A DNA stretch of 64,000 nucleotides from Candidatus Terraquivivens ruidianensis (GTDB lineage: Archaea; Thermoproteota; Nitrososphaeria_A; Caldarchaeales; Wolframiiraptoraceae). A model generated the notes under the pieces. That model did not search any database and had not been told where the DNA came from. It worked only from the letters and a program-made list of their open reading frames with translations. A program made the position numbers and the translations under genes. Shown piece after piece: positions 53,940-63,163 of the stretch. Position 1 is the first letter of the stretch, and each line of letters begins with the position of its first letter. The stretch lies in contig JALNLA010000002.1 of assembly GCA_023267975.1 (NCBI GenBank), forward strand, positions 41,053 to 105,052, read 5' to 3'.

Positions 53940-54572
53940 ATGTCTAAGAGTAGAACGAGAAGTTGTGCTTGCGTCATTCTCGTAAACGGAAGGGGTTACA
54001 TGGGTGATAAAAAAGGCCTAACGAAGATAGCGGGAAGACCTATGATCGAATACGTCCTCGATAGCGTACCCGACGAGGTCACGGAGCTTTTCGTATCCGT
54101 CGAGAACGAAACGCAGGCCGCCGCTTACGAGCCCATATGCGAAAAGTATTTTGCATCGGTCATGAAAATGGAAAAAACACAGTACCCAAATGAGTCTGAA
54201 AAGGTAAGGGAAGTTTTGGGGAATACTCCAGGCTCTAACATACTCATCCTTCCATGCGACATGCCGTGCCTTACCTTAGAATTTACTCAATTTTTGTTGG
54301 AAGCCTCCAAAAAGTTCACGGCCGTGCTACCGAGGATGCTGGACAATAACGTCAACTTCAGCTTAGCGTCTTACCAAGTCGAGCCCTTTATTGAAGCCTT
54401 TAAAAAATATCCTGAGACGCAAATGCCCGAGCTTATCAAGAAACTTCGGAACGTCCTTTACATGTCAACCAACTCTCTTAGGATGTTTGATAATAAACTT
54501 AGCATTCTATACAGGGTATCCTCTGTAGCGGACATACCCAAAGTGGAAAACGTGCTTCGCAACAAGTTATGA
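53940..54572 (+). CDS. MobA-like nucleotidyltransferase
   Basis: A 210-residue protein with CVILVNGRGYMGDKKGLTKI, the NTP-binding loop of MobA/GlmU-type transferases, and later ILILPCDMPCLT (metal-binding Asp). MobA adds GMP or CMP to molybdopterin; other family members activate sugars or polyols. No molybdenum genes are nearby, so the substrate is open. GTG 53925 is an alternative start preceded by GGGG. It is divergent from lysC; the 358-bp gap between them also holds the leader RNA. Confidence 0.72.
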   Translation: MSKSRTRSCACVILVNGRGYMGDKKGLTKIAGRPMIEYVLDSVPDEVTELFVSVENETQAAAYEPICEKYFASVMKMEKTQYPNESEKVREVLGNTPGSNILILPCDMPCLTLEFTQFLLEASKKFTAVLPRMLDNNVNFSLASYQVEPFIEAFKKYPETQMPELIKKLRNVLYMSTNSLRMFDNKLSILYRVSSVADIPKVENVLRNKL

Positions 54573-54609
54573 AGTCTTGTACACTCAAGACGCATATCAG
54601 GGTTATGGT

Positions 54610-55617
54610 ATGAAAATAAGGTTTGGTAAATTGCCCAAAGAGGTATTAGAGAAAACTGTCTTTAAGTGGTTAGGGGCAAAGAGAAAGGACGTCCTCTTAT
54701 GGCCGGCTTACGGCGAGGATGCCGCCATCGTTAACGTACCCAATAGGCGCTTAGTCGTAGCCTGCGACCCTATCACGGGTTCAAGGAAGTTAGTCGGATG
54801 GTTGTCTGTTCACATAAACGCCAACGACGTAGCAGTCTGTGGTGCAAAACCTGCTTGGTTCTCATCCTGCATCTTGTTACCTGAAGGCGATGAGAAGGTT
54901 TTCAAATCTATAGTTAAACAGATTCATAAAGCGGCATCCGAGCTTCACGTCTCTGTCATTACAGGCCACTCAGAAGTTGCGCTTTACGTTTCCGAACCGA
55001 TTATAATTGGTACCATGATAGGTATGCTTGAAGGAAAGAAATACTATAAAACCGGAGGTGCAAAACCGGGCGACAAAATAATAATGACGAAGACAGCTGC
55101 TATAGAGGGAACTGCAATACTTGCGACGGACTTGTCAGAGATGCTCAGCTCAAGGATAGATACGTCCCTGCTCAAAAGGGCCTCTGCATTTTACAGGAGG
55201 ATAAGCGTCGTAGACGATGCTCTAAGGATAGCGTCAACGGGTCTTGCCACGGCGATGCATGACCCTACGGAAGGTGGTCTGCTGGGCGGACTTTACGAGC
55301 TGGCTGAGGCATCCAAGACCGGTTTTGTGGTCTATGAGGATGCCATACCGGTTGCGAGGGAGACCAAAGTGCTTTGTGAAGCGCTTAATTGTGATCCTCT
55401 GAAACTAATCAGCTCGGGCACGTTGATAGCGTCCGTTAAGGGTAGCAGCCACGAAAGGCTCGTTAGAGCTCTTAAAAGGGCAGGCGTAAAGGCTGCAGTC
55501 ATAGGCGAAGTGTTACGTAAAAAGGAAGGTAGAAAATTGATAAGGTCTGGAGGGGCTGTAGAGAGTATCAATTCAGCAGTTACAGATGAACTATGGCGAA
55601 TCTTATCTGAGAGATGA
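54610..55617 (+). CDS. AIR-synthase-related (HypE/ThiL-like) protein
   Basis: A 335-residue protein of the PurM superfamily: YGEDAAIVNVPNRRL (ATP/Mg loop), CDPITGS, VHINANDVAVCGAKPAWF and AMHDPTEGGLLGGLYELAE follow the HypE/AIR synthase pattern. It lacks the C-terminal PRIC of hydrogenase-maturation HypE, and no other hyp gene is present, so the substrate is unknown. ATG 54610 is chosen over the TTG frame from 54577. It lies 37 nt after the MobA-like gene on the same strand. Confidence 0.8.
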   Translation: MKIRFGKLPKEVLEKTVFKWLGAKRKDVLLWPAYGEDAAIVNVPNRRLVVACDPITGSRKLVGWLSVHINANDVAVCGAKPAWFSSCILLPEGDEKVFKSIVKQIHKAASELHVSVITGHSEVALYVSEPIIIGTMIGMLEGKKYYKTGGAKPGDKIIMTKTAAIEGTAILATDLSEMLSSRIDTSLLKRASAFYRRISVVDDALRIASTGLATAMHDPTEGGLLGGLYELAEASKTGFVVYEDAIPVARETKVLCEALNCDPLKLISSGTLIASVKGSSHERLVRALKRAGVKAAVIGEVLRKKEGRKLIRSGGAVESINSAVTDELWRILSER

Positions 55618-55678
55618 ATTAAATATCCCGTTTGAGCGCCAATAGTTTAAATATATCGGTAGCTAAATAGGGTTTGAC

Positions 55679-57136
55679 ATGAACGTCGTACCACTAAAGA
55701 AGTTGGACGAAAACGTCTGGGTTATAGAGAAGAATTTCAAACAAGGAATGAGAGTGCCAGTTACGATATTCGCATCTCAGAAGCTACTTCAAAAGATGAC
55801 GCAGGACAGAACGCTTGAGCAGGGTGCGAACGTCGCCATGCTCCCAGGCATATACAAGACTAGCATAGTGCTTCCCGATGCACACGAAGGTTACGGATTT
55901 CCTATAGGAGGCGTAGCCGCCATGGACGCAACTGAAGGCGTTATATCGCCGGGGGGTGTGGGATACGACATCAACTGTGGCGTCAGGCTTATGGTAACAA
56001 ACCTTGCCGTAAAGGATGTCATGCCCAAGCTAAGGGAGCTCATAGATTCGATTTTCAAGAACGTTCCTGCGGGTCTTGGAAGTAGGCGAAAAGATTTCAG
56101 GGTAAGTTCTTCGGACCTCGATAGGATAGCGGTAGAGGGTGCACGTTACATTATAGAAAAGTACGGGCTTGGATGGAGCGAGGACATAAAACATATAGAG
56201 GAAGAGGGGACTTTAGAAGGAGCAGACCCTTCGAAAGTATCACCGACGGCTAAGAGCAGGGGCGAGCCACAGATAGGCACGCTCGGCAGCGGCAACCACT
56301 TTCTCGAAATACAGAGGGTTGACAAAATATTTGACCGCGAGGCCGCAAAGCTCATGGGAATAACCCACGAGAATCAGATAACGGTCTTAGTTCACACGGG
56401 CAGCAGAGGTTATGGCCACCAAATATGCAGCGACTACCTGAAGGTTATGGAGAGGGCGGCCCACAAATACGGAATCAGACTACCCGATAGAGAGCTTGCT
56501 TGCGCACCCGCCAACACACCTGAGGCTGACCAGTATCTTAAGGCATTCGCCTGCGCCGTCAACTTTGCGTTCGCAAACAGACAAGCGATTAGCCACTGGG
56601 TCAGGCAGAGCTTCGAGGAAGTATTCAAACAACCAGCAGAATCGCTCGGAATGAAGCTTGTGTACGATGTGGCCCATAATATAGTGAAGCTCGAGAAGCA
56701 CAAAGTAAACGGTGAGACGAAGGACGTTTACGTTCACAGAAAGGGAGCGACGAGGAGCTTTCCCGCTGGACATCCGCTCATACCCAGCGACTATGGGAGC
56801 ATAGGACAGCCCGTGATAATCCCGGGCTCTATGGGAACAGCCAGCTGGCTTTTGTTAGGAAACCCAAGGGCCATGGAGCTGAGCTTCGGTAGCACGGCCC
56901 ACGGAGCCGGAAGGGAAATGAGCAGGGCAGGAGCAAAGAGGCGCTATACTGGTCTGACGGTCATAAAAGAGATGGAGAGTAAGGGCATATTCGTCAGGAG
57001 CGATAGCACCGAGACTTTGGTGGAAGAGGCCGACGAGGCTTATAAGAATGTTGACGATGTGGTAGAGGTAAGCCACGCGGTAGGGATAGCGACAAAAGTC
57101 GCCAGGATGGTCCCTATAGGGGTAATTAAGGGTTAA
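55679..57136 (+). CDS. rtcB: tRNA-splicing ligase RtcB
   Basis: A 485-residue 3'-phosphate RNA ligase joining tRNA exons after splicing, using GTP and Mn2+. LPDAHEGYGFPIGGVAA, VGYDINCGVRLM (Cys/Asp metal ligands), GSGNHFLEIQ, HTGSRGYGHQI, PGSMGTASWLL and the His of FGSTAHGAGREMSR (guanylylation) are all present. No intein interrupts it. Confidence 0.96.
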   Translation: MNVVPLKKLDENVWVIEKNFKQGMRVPVTIFASQKLLQKMTQDRTLEQGANVAMLPGIYKTSIVLPDAHEGYGFPIGGVAAMDATEGVISPGGVGYDINCGVRLMVTNLAVKDVMPKLRELIDSIFKNVPAGLGSRRKDFRVSSSDLDRIAVEGARYIIEKYGLGWSEDIKHIEEEGTLEGADPSKVSPTAKSRGEPQIGTLGSGNHFLEIQRVDKIFDREAAKLMGITHENQITVLVHTGSRGYGHQICSDYLKVMERAAHKYGIRLPDRELACAPANTPEADQYLKAFACAVNFAFANRQAISHWVRQSFEEVFKQPAESLGMKLVYDVAHNIVKLEKHKVNGETKDVYVHRKGATRSFPAGHPLIPSDYGSIGQPVIIPGSMGTASWLLLGNPRAMELSFGSTAHGAGREMSRAGAKRRYTGLTVIKEMESKGIFVRSDSTETLVEEADEAYKNVDDVVEVSHAVGIATKVARMVPIGVIKG

Positions 57137-57289
57137 ATGGGCAAAGAACTTGAATGCCTATAAGGGCTTGAAACTTATCAACTTTAAGAAAGTCCTAGCT
57201 AATAAAAAGAGGCGGATTAAACAAAACCTCAAACGCATTAACCTTTAACATGAAAAACCTTATCACAGGTACTTGACCAATCCCTTCCT

Positions 57290-57919
57290 GTGTTAGCGAA
57301 GGTCGTAGGCATAGACTTAGCCGGCTCTGAGAGCAGGCCCACGGGTTTCTGCGCTATGACGGAAGATCTCGTAGCCAATACCTCCGTAGTTTACAAAGAC
57401 CATGAAATCCTTGGCCTAGTCAGGAGCACGATGCCAAGAATCGTCGCCATAGACGCGCCGCTCAGCCTGCCGCGCGGAAGGACATCCCTCGAAGTGAGGG
57501 AACCGTACCATCTGAGGGAGTGCGACCATGAGCTTGCGAGGATGGGAATCAAATTCTTCCCGGTTACGCTAGGGCCGATGAGGAAGCTGACGGAAAGGGG
57601 CATGAGGCTTAAGCCCATCATCGAAGAGGTCGGCGTTGAGGTCATCGAAGTATATCCCGGAGGTGCTCAGGATGTTCTACGGATACCGAGAAAGCATGCC
57701 AGCCTTGAGGGCTTGCTCCGAGGGCTTAGGAGGCTCGGCATTAAAGGATTAAGGCGTGAGATGAGCGGTGATGAGTTGGATGCGGTTACATGCGCGCTGG
57801 TGGGCTATCTTTACCTAAAAGGAGAGTACGTAGCCTTGGGCGATAGAGAGGAAGGAACGATAATAATGCCCAAGCCTTATGGGAAGCGAGCCGCTCGTAA
57901 AGGATTGTCAGACCTTTAA
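57290..57919 (+). CDS. DUF429 family, RNase H-like fold protein
   Basis: A 209-residue protein opening VVGIDLAGSESRPTGFCAM with VAIDAPLSLPRG next and GDELDAVTCALVGYLY near the end. These three blocks place acidic residues as in the RNase H fold and are characteristic of DUF429. Enzymatic role unknown. The GTG start lies about 25 nt after a possible TATA (CCTTATCAC). Confidence 0.8.
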   Translation: MLAKVVGIDLAGSESRPTGFCAMTEDLVANTSVVYKDHEILGLVRSTMPRIVAIDAPLSLPRGRTSLEVREPYHLRECDHELARMGIKFFPVTLGPMRKLTERGMRLKPIIEEVGVEVIEVYPGGAQDVLRIPRKHASLEGLLRGLRRLGIKGLRREMSGDELDAVTCALVGYLYLKGEYVALGDREEGTIIMPKPYGKRAARKGLSDL

Positions 57920-57956
57920 ATGGATAATAGGTCGGATTTCCATACGTTAGAATGTC

Positions 57957-58874
57957 TTGGAGGCCCTATCTGCCGAGCGTCTGGTGAAGGTCTACAGAGG
58001 TGGTTTCCATGCCCTAAAGGGCATTACGCTCAGCGTGAAGTCTGGAGCGGTATTCAGCCTCCTTGGCAAAAACGGCGCAGGAAAGACGACCTTCTTAAGA
58101 ATAATGACGACCCAGCTTTTGCCGACGAGCGGAACTGGAAGGGTCTTGGGATACGACATCGTCGAGGAGGCAGCCGAGGTAAGGAAGAGGATAGCCGTCG
58201 TACCCCAGGAGTCTAAGCCCATGTACCTTCTCACCGTCAATGAACACGTGAAATACTACTTGATGATGAGGGGCTTCTCGATGCTTGAGGCATCCGAAAG
58301 GGCACGTAAGGTTATAGACGACCTAGACCTTAAAGAGTATGCCAACACGCTTTGCATGAAGCTCTCGGGCGGGCTGAAGAGAAAAGTGCTCGTGGCGATG
58401 GCCGTCGCGACAGAGGCCGATGCGATATTCCTAGACGAGCCGACAACAGGCCTTGACCCAATTGCTAGGAGGCTTGTTTGGGATGTCATAAATAGGGCTG
58501 CAAGGTCGGGCAGAACGATCTTTTTAACGACCCACAACATGGGCGAGGCTGAGGCCGTCGCAGACGGGTTCGCGCTGATTAACGACGGCGAGCTTGTAGC
58601 CCAGGGTGACGTAGGCGATGTGCAGCGCATGCTTCCGTACAGAATGAGGGCAGAGGTTCAGGTTACAGCCTCTAACCCAGAAGAGCTCACGGAGTTCGGC
58701 GAGGTCATCGTGGTAGGTAGAAGGCTAATCGTCTATCCGAGGAACGAGGACGATTCTAAAAGGCTTTACGAGTACTGCACGGCGATGGGTCTGAAAGTAT
58801 CCTTCTCGCCAGTTGGGATAGAGGACGTATTCATCAGGCAGGTGGTTGCTCGTGGAGCTGATGAAAAGCGTTAG
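57957..58874 (+). CDS. ABC exporter ATP-binding protein
   Basis: A 305-residue ATPase: GKNGAGKTTFLRI (Walker A), VVPQESKPMY (Q loop), LSGGLKRKVLVAMA (signature), DAIFLDEPTTGLD (Walker B) and TTHNMGEAEAV (H loop). The C-terminal VGIEDVFIRQV extension is typical of drug/lipid exporters of the daunorubicin-resistance type. The TTG start is at 57957. It partners the overlapping permease. Confidence 0.92.
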   Translation: MEALSAERLVKVYRGGFHALKGITLSVKSGAVFSLLGKNGAGKTTFLRIMTTQLLPTSGTGRVLGYDIVEEAAEVRKRIAVVPQESKPMYLLTVNEHVKYYLMMRGFSMLEASERARKVIDDLDLKEYANTLCMKLSGGLKRKVLVAMAVATEADAIFLDEPTTGLDPIARRLVWDVINRAARSGRTIFLTTHNMGEAEAVADGFALINDGELVAQGDVGDVQRMLPYRMRAEVQVTASNPEELTEFGEVIVVGRRLIVYPRNEDDSKRLYEYCTAMGLKVSFSPVGIEDVFIRQVVARGADEKR

Positions 58875-59595
58875 AGCCATAATGGCGCTCGTCATACTTA
58901 ACGGTATTAAACCGGTCATGAGAAGTCCGCTCTGGCTTATCGTAATGCTCACGTATCCGTTGATACTCATCTTCTTCATCTATATCTTCGCTGAGTATGC
59001 GATATCGGAGGCTCTGGTAGGTGGGTTAGTATCGCTCGTCGTAATGAGCGGCGTATCCATCCAAGCAGACATAGTTTGGTACAGGGTGGAGCTGAAGTTC
59101 CAAGACATGGCCGTGGCATCGCCCGTTTCACCAACCGTTTACATGATCGGCATGGCTATCTCCGAGCTTGCGTATAGCTCTCCGGCGATGGCTCTCTTCT
59201 TAATACTCATGACCCTCAGGGGTATGATGAACATCCCAAGCGTTCCGATACTTATGCTGTCCATGATGCTGTGCTGGCTCTCGGCGCTCTCCCTCGGTTT
59301 CTACCTCTCGACACGTATATCCGACATCAGGCACATATGGGCACTAGAGGGTTTGATCTCAATAGTGCTCAGCATGCTTCCGCCGATATACTACCCCATA
59401 AGCCTCCTGCCGGAATGGGCCCAAACGATGTCCATGCTAATCCCGACGACGCACGCCGCGCTGCTTGCAAAAGAAGCCGTCGGAATAGTATCGCTCACGG
59501 AGTATCAGGGGTTGATGAGCTTGGCAATTCTCCTCCTGTGGACAATCGCCCTCCTATTGTTGGCAAGAAGAAAGTCCGTCTGGAGGGAACCATGA
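58852..59595 (+). CDS. ABC-2 type permease
   Basis: A 247-residue membrane protein with six hydrophobic segments and the ABC-2 LPEWAQTMSMLIPTTHAALLA block near the C-terminus. It forms the exporter with the ATPase encoded just upstream, whose 3' end it overlaps. GTG 58852 is preceded by GGTGG at a good distance; TTG 58846 and ATG 58861 are alternatives. Cargo unknown. Confidence 0.87.
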   Translation: MELMKSVRAIMALVILNGIKPVMRSPLWLIVMLTYPLILIFFIYIFAEYAISEALVGGLVSLVVMSGVSIQADIVWYRVELKFQDMAVASPVSPTVYMIGMAISELAYSSPAMALFLILMTLRGMMNIPSVPILMLSMMLCWLSALSLGFYLSTRISDIRHIWALEGLISIVLSMLPPIYYPISLLPEWAQTMSMLIPTTHAALLAKEAVGIVSLTEYQGLMSLAILLLWTIALLLLARRKSVWREP

Positions 59596-59659
59596 TTTAC
59601 TTTGAATACAAAACTCTTGAGCTCTAGCTAACGTATGCTACAATTTAAATCAGTCTTTA

Positions 59660-59708
59660 GAATCTTCGCTGACGGAGGGGTTTTCAGCCTAAGGCTCGGC
59701 GGAATCTC
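59660..59708. other. GC-rich motif with short inverted repeats between permease and hydrolase
   Basis: Within a 178-bp gap, a compact stretch holds GCTGA/TCAGC and AGCC-TA-GGCT inverted repeats on the minus strand, in otherwise AT-rich DNA. It does not belong to either neighbour. On the minus strand it also reads as IPPSLRLKTPPSAKIL, which looks protein-like but lacks a credible start. It could be a small RNA or DNA element; no family is assigned. Confidence 0.25.
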
Positions 59709-59773
59709 AGGAAAATATAAGAACGCAAAATCTTATATAGACAACGCGGCTTAAAAAATTTCGAGGAGAATTT

Positions 59774-60373
59774 ATGGTGTTTAAGGCGAAAGAAACGGCA
59801 GTAGTTATGATAGAGTTCCAGAACGATTTTTGCAAACCTGGCTTTCCGCTTTATCCTGCCGTTGAGCAAATACTAAAAGAGTACAAGGTAATCGAGAACG
59901 CTGTAGAGCTTGCTAAGGGTGCGAAGGGTAAGGGAGTCCTTGTCATAGGTTGTCCGATAACCTTCGAGCCGGATTATAAGGACCTTGGGCAGGAATTTGG
60001 TATAAAAGCTGGCGTTAAGAAGGGTGGAACGTTTAGGAAAGGAACAAAGGGTGCGGAGTTCATAGATGAGTTGAAACCGTACGTAAACATCTACGTCGAG
60101 GGAAAGAGGGGTTTGGATGGTTTCCACGGAACCAACCTCGATGCGATACTCAGGTATAATGGAATCAAGAACGTTGCCATATGCGGGTTCTTGACGAACG
60201 TCTGCGTCGAGTCTACGGCGAGGACAGCATACGACCTGAACTACCACGTGATAATAATCAAGAATTGCACTGCGGCTACATCTTGGGATGAACAGAGGTA
60301 CGTAGAGACAAAACTCTTTCCCTTAATAGCAGAGGTAATGACGCACAAAGAATTTCTAGAAAAAATCGAATAA
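59774..60373 (+). CDS. Isochorismatase-family cysteine hydrolase
   Basis: A 199-residue protein: VVMIEFQNDFCKPG carries the catalytic Asp, the middle a Lys, and GFLTNVCVESTARTAYDLNY the catalytic Cys. Such enzymes include nicotinamidases and N-carbamoylsarcosine amidases. Substrate unknown. A TATA (CTTATATAG, 59731-59739) and GAGGAG before the ATG support the start. Confidence 0.88.
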   Translation: MVFKAKETAVVMIEFQNDFCKPGFPLYPAVEQILKEYKVIENAVELAKGAKGKGVLVIGCPITFEPDYKDLGQEFGIKAGVKKGGTFRKGTKGAEFIDELKPYVNIYVEGKRGLDGFHGTNLDAILRYNGIKNVAICGFLTNVCVESTARTAYDLNYHVIIIKNCTAATSWDEQRYVETKLFPLIAEVMTHKEFLEKIE

Positions 60374-60482
60374 CTTCCCTTTTATTTTTTTTGATAATCA
60401 TGGGTCGTCTACCAGATGGTTCTTCACACTCATCTATAGCGGTAATTGCAACTCTGCGACCCGACGAACTCCACTTTTTAGG

Positions 60483-61178
60483 TTAAACAAAGTACATCAT
60501 GGAGAATCCTATAACATCGCCGAGCCAGTGGCTCACCATTATGGGCACAAGTCTCCTTATTTTAGCATAAACTAATCCACATACGAAGCCGAAAACCGCC
60601 GTGAAAAGTGTGTGAACCGATATGCTGTGCCAAAAACCGAACAGCACCGCCTGAAGCAGCACAGCGGCCAAAATCTTTCCGCCAAATAAGCGTTCAAACC
60701 TTGTTTGGAGGTAACCCCTCCACACTATTTCTTCGCAAATTCCAGCCGTTAGGGATGTTACGAGTATGCCGTAAACAACTAAAGCTAATGGAATCCTCTT
60801 GTATTCGCTTAAAAACTGTTTCCACGTGTCTGGGCCGTAAACCAAGTTACTCACGTGGGGTTCAATTATTTGAAAGAGCATTATGGACAACCCAAGTAGC
60901 AAAGCAACTGTAAGAATCGTAAACCAAAGCCTACCCTTTACAGGTCCTATTATTTCCTTGAGGTTTTGCCCCTCGCTCTTGAAGAACCTAAGCGCAAGTC
61001 CTGCGAGAAAAACATGGTAAACAGACCAGAGAACCAAACCATAAGCATAGATGTAATAGGTGGGGTTTTCAAAAAATTCCGGCAAGGAGACTGCAGAAAT
61101 TATTATTGTGGGAGTGACTAAAATGTTAAGTATTAGGGGTAAAATGCTGAGAACTAAAACATGGGAACGAATAGACAT
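60483..61178 (-). CDS. CPBP (CAAX/Abi) family intramembrane metalloprotease
   Basis: A 231-residue membrane protein with six or seven hydrophobic segments. CEEIVWRGYLQTRFE is the EExxxR motif, LFGFWHSIS carries the second His motif and VSHWLGDVIGF the third. These are the metal ligands and catalytic acids of the CPBP family, which cleaves prenylated or membrane peptides. No prenylated substrate is recognisable nearby. Confidence 0.88.
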   Translation of the reverse strand: MSIRSHVLVLSILPLILNILVTPTIIISAVSLPEFFENPTYYIYAYGLVLWSVYHVFLAGLALRFFKSEGQNLKEIIGPVKGRLWFTILTVALLLGLSIMLFQIIEPHVSNLVYGPDTWKQFLSEYKRIPLALVVYGILVTSLTAGICEEIVWRGYLQTRFERLFGGKILAAVLLQAVLFGFWHSISVHTLFTAVFGFVCGLVYAKIRRLVPIMVSHWLGDVIGFSMMYFV

Positions 61179-61292
61179 TTCAAGTCCCCCTCAACGCAAT
61201 TACATCTTTTTAATTTTCTGTTTTAATAAAAATGTTATATGGAAAAAGCACAATAAGTGGAGGAAAAAAAGACGTTTTAACATCATGATAAA

Positions 61293-61421
61293 GTGAACAA
61301 TATACTTGCTATCGCAAGAAGGTTAGGTTATGCCACGCCCTATGCGGAGGAGTGGGTCAAGAGATTTCCAGAAAGAGCTGAATCGATGACCAGGTTTAAG
61401 CATTTTCTTATGCTTAGTTAA
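61293..61421 (+). CDS. Possible small protein, 42 residues
   Basis: A GTG-initiated frame, VNNILAIARRLGYATPYAEE..., with alternating charged and aromatic residues. It is one of the few protein-like stretches in the 480-bp gap between the CPBP gene and tRNA-Thr. No ribosome-binding site is evident. It could be a remnant of a longer gene. Confidence 0.25.
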   Translation: MNNILAIARRLGYATPYAEEWVKRFPERAESMTRFKHFLMLS

Positions 61422-61660
61422 GCTATAGCTTTGGGGCAGGAGAACGCAAAAAAGTAAAGTCAAGTTTAACATTTATAGGGGTCTGGTAAAGTATGTTATA
61501 GTTATGGCTAAGCATTTGGTCGAAGGTGTTGGGTTTTATGGGCTGGGAAGCTGAGGTCGAAAGCAAGCCCCACCATTACCCTCTGAAAAACATTGAAGAA
61601 AAAAGGAAGCGATCTTGACAGTAAATTAGATTCTTTTTGTCGAGTTTAATGGTGCTAATG
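61422..61660 (+). other. Intergenic region before tRNA-Thr, with a possible tiny gene
   Basis: A TATA-like ACATTTATAGGG (about 61467-61478) precedes two very short overlapping frames: 16 codons from ATG 61504 and 26 codons from ATG 61538 (MGWEAEVESKPHHYPL...). They are offset by one frame, so either a micro-protein or a short transcript is possible. Nothing else is recognisable. Confidence 0.2.
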
Positions 61661-61734
61661 AGCCCCGGGCGGGATTCGAACCCGCGGCCTGCGGCTTACA
61701 AGGCCGCCGCTATACCGGGCTAAGCTACCGGGGC
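61661..61734 (-). tRNA. tRNA-Thr (anticodon TGT)
   Basis: A 74-nt cloverleaf: acceptor GCCCCGG/CCGGGGC with discriminator T, anticodon stem GCGGC/GCCGC with loop CTTGTAA, and T arm GCGGG-TTCGAAT-CCCGC. CCA is not encoded. Discriminator U is usual for archaeal tRNA-Thr. Confidence 0.95.
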
Positions 61735-61783
61735 TCTTTCCTCAAGCCCGAGCTGCAGAATCCTAAGATAAACTTTGCTAGTT

Positions 61784-61834
61784 TATTAGTTACGCTAAAA
61801 CGGAAAAAATTTTTCCATTTTTTCGTAACTAATC
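61784..61834. repeat. 51-bp inverted-repeat element, copy B
   Basis: Arms ATTAGTTACG (61785-61794) and CGTAACTAAT (61824-61833) with 29 bp between them, exactly as in copy A at 17377-17427. The interior differs, holding GGAAAAAATTTTTCC, so only the arms and spacing are conserved. It lies between rimI and tRNA-Thr. Confidence 0.55.
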
Positions 61835-61901
61835 CCAATAAGGTGGGGCTGGCCAGCATTCTAAAACCTTTTGACCACGAGTATCCTGCCAGGAGGTTCG
61901 T

Positions 61902-62363
61902 TTAAGAGGTCCCTACGTCTCTGTACATGACGATTGCGTCCTCACCACGGTAGTAGCGACGTATCCTTCCCTTCTCGACGAAACCCATTCTCGAATAAAA
62001 TTTCCTAGCGGCGACGTTCGACTCCCTGACTTCCAGCCAAACCTCTCCTGCTCCTGCCTCCTTTACGTAGGATATTACCGCCTCCATTAACGCCTTGCCT
62101 ATTCCGATATGCCTGAAGCCCTGCTCTACCGCGAGGTTTAAAATGTGACCGACCTTCTTACCGTGTCGCTCCTCGATGTCTACGACGACATAACCTACGA
62201 GCCTTTCGTTTACTGTCGCTACCCTGATGCCCTTAGGGTTTTTCAGATAAATATACATGAAAGCGTGGCAGGGCCATGGGTCTTCGAAGGAGTCGTTTTC
62301 AATCCTGCAGACGTCTTTTATGTCGGATAATCTGAACGCTCTTATCGTCGGTTCCAAGGTCAC
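61902..62363 (-). CDS. rimI: RimI-like GNAT N-acetyltransferase
   Basis: A 153-residue GNAT protein: IKDVCRIENDSFEDPWP, VGHILNLAVEQGFRHIGIGKALME (acetyl-CoA loop R/Q-x-x-G-x-G/A) and RESNVAARKFYSRMGFVEKG. RimI/ArdA-type enzymes acetylate protein N-termini or Lys. A minus-strand TATA box (about 62386-62396) predicts transcription from near 62363, so GTG 62363 is a leaderless start and the TTG frame from 62420 is rejected. Confidence 0.88.
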   Translation of the reverse strand: MTLEPTIRAFRLSDIKDVCRIENDSFEDPWPCHAFMYIYLKNPKGIRVATVNERLVGYVVVDIEERHGKKVGHILNLAVEQGFRHIGIGKALMEAVISYVKEAGAGEVWLEVRESNVAARKFYSRMGFVEKGRIRRYYRGEDAIVMYRDVGTS

Positions 62364-62512
62364 GATGCGACCTTTGCGCCGAAGAATTAAATATTTCCGA
62401 TCATTGACTTTGTACACCAAGATGGTCTCTCGTCGCGGACAATACTAAGCAGCGATGAAATTCGTCAATTTGAGAAATCTTTATATATAATATAAAGATG
62501 TTATATTTAATC

Positions 62513-62938
62513 ATGGTCAGACCAGTCGACTTTAGGTCAAAACCTATAGACCCAGACTTCATGGCAAAATACCCTGTAACCGGAAAGCACCACGACCATG
62601 AGGTCAGGGCTGAGGGTATGCAGAGGTTCGACGCAGACGGGAAACCCTACCCCACGAAGCTGGGAATACATGGCACGCAGGTTGCGGTCGACTGGGACGC
62701 ATGCATAGCGGATGGAATATGCATGGACGTCTGTCCGGTGAACGTATATGAGTGGTTTTTAAACCCGGGCAAGAAGGGCACCAACAACGACAGGATAATA
62801 GACCGTGAGAAAGATAAAGAGCTATGGGGAAACTATAGGACGGACAAGTCGGACCCCGTTAGGGAGAAGGATTGCATCTTTTGCATGGCTTGCGAGGCAG
62901 CCTGTCCGGTACAGGCCATCAAAATAACGCCGCCGTAA
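62513..62938 (+). CDS. Archaeal-type (zinc-containing, dicluster) ferredoxin
   Basis: A 141-residue ferredoxin with a long His-bearing N-terminal extension (GKHHDHE), typical of archaeal zinc ferredoxins. Cluster I is CIADGICMDVCP, with Asp replacing one Cys, as in [3Fe-4S] sites; cluster II is CIFCMACEAACP. It carries electrons for 2-oxoacid:ferredoxin oxidoreductases in relatives. A TATA box (62480-62492) places the start at ATG 62513, leaderless; the frame opening at 62498 is rejected. Confidence 0.93.
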   Translation: MVRPVDFRSKPIDPDFMAKYPVTGKHHDHEVRAEGMQRFDADGKPYPTKLGIHGTQVAVDWDACIADGICMDVCPVNVYEWFLNPGKKGTNNDRIIDREKDKELWGNYRTDKSDPVREKDCIFCMACEAACPVQAIKITPP

Positions 62939-63163
62939 AACCCGAGGCACCTCGGTGCTACGGTATTCTATCAAATAGGACAGGAAATTTTCTTTATTCT
63001 CTTTTTGTAATTCTACATGTTACAATCTCTTTCTGTCCTATATCATTCTAATAATCTGGTTCGGAGTGACGAAACTTCACTGCGCAATAATTTAGCAGAG
63101 CCTAAAACCCCCACGAAAGTATTATTAAAGGTAAGAGGCTTTTAAGTAGCATGATCGTAGTCC

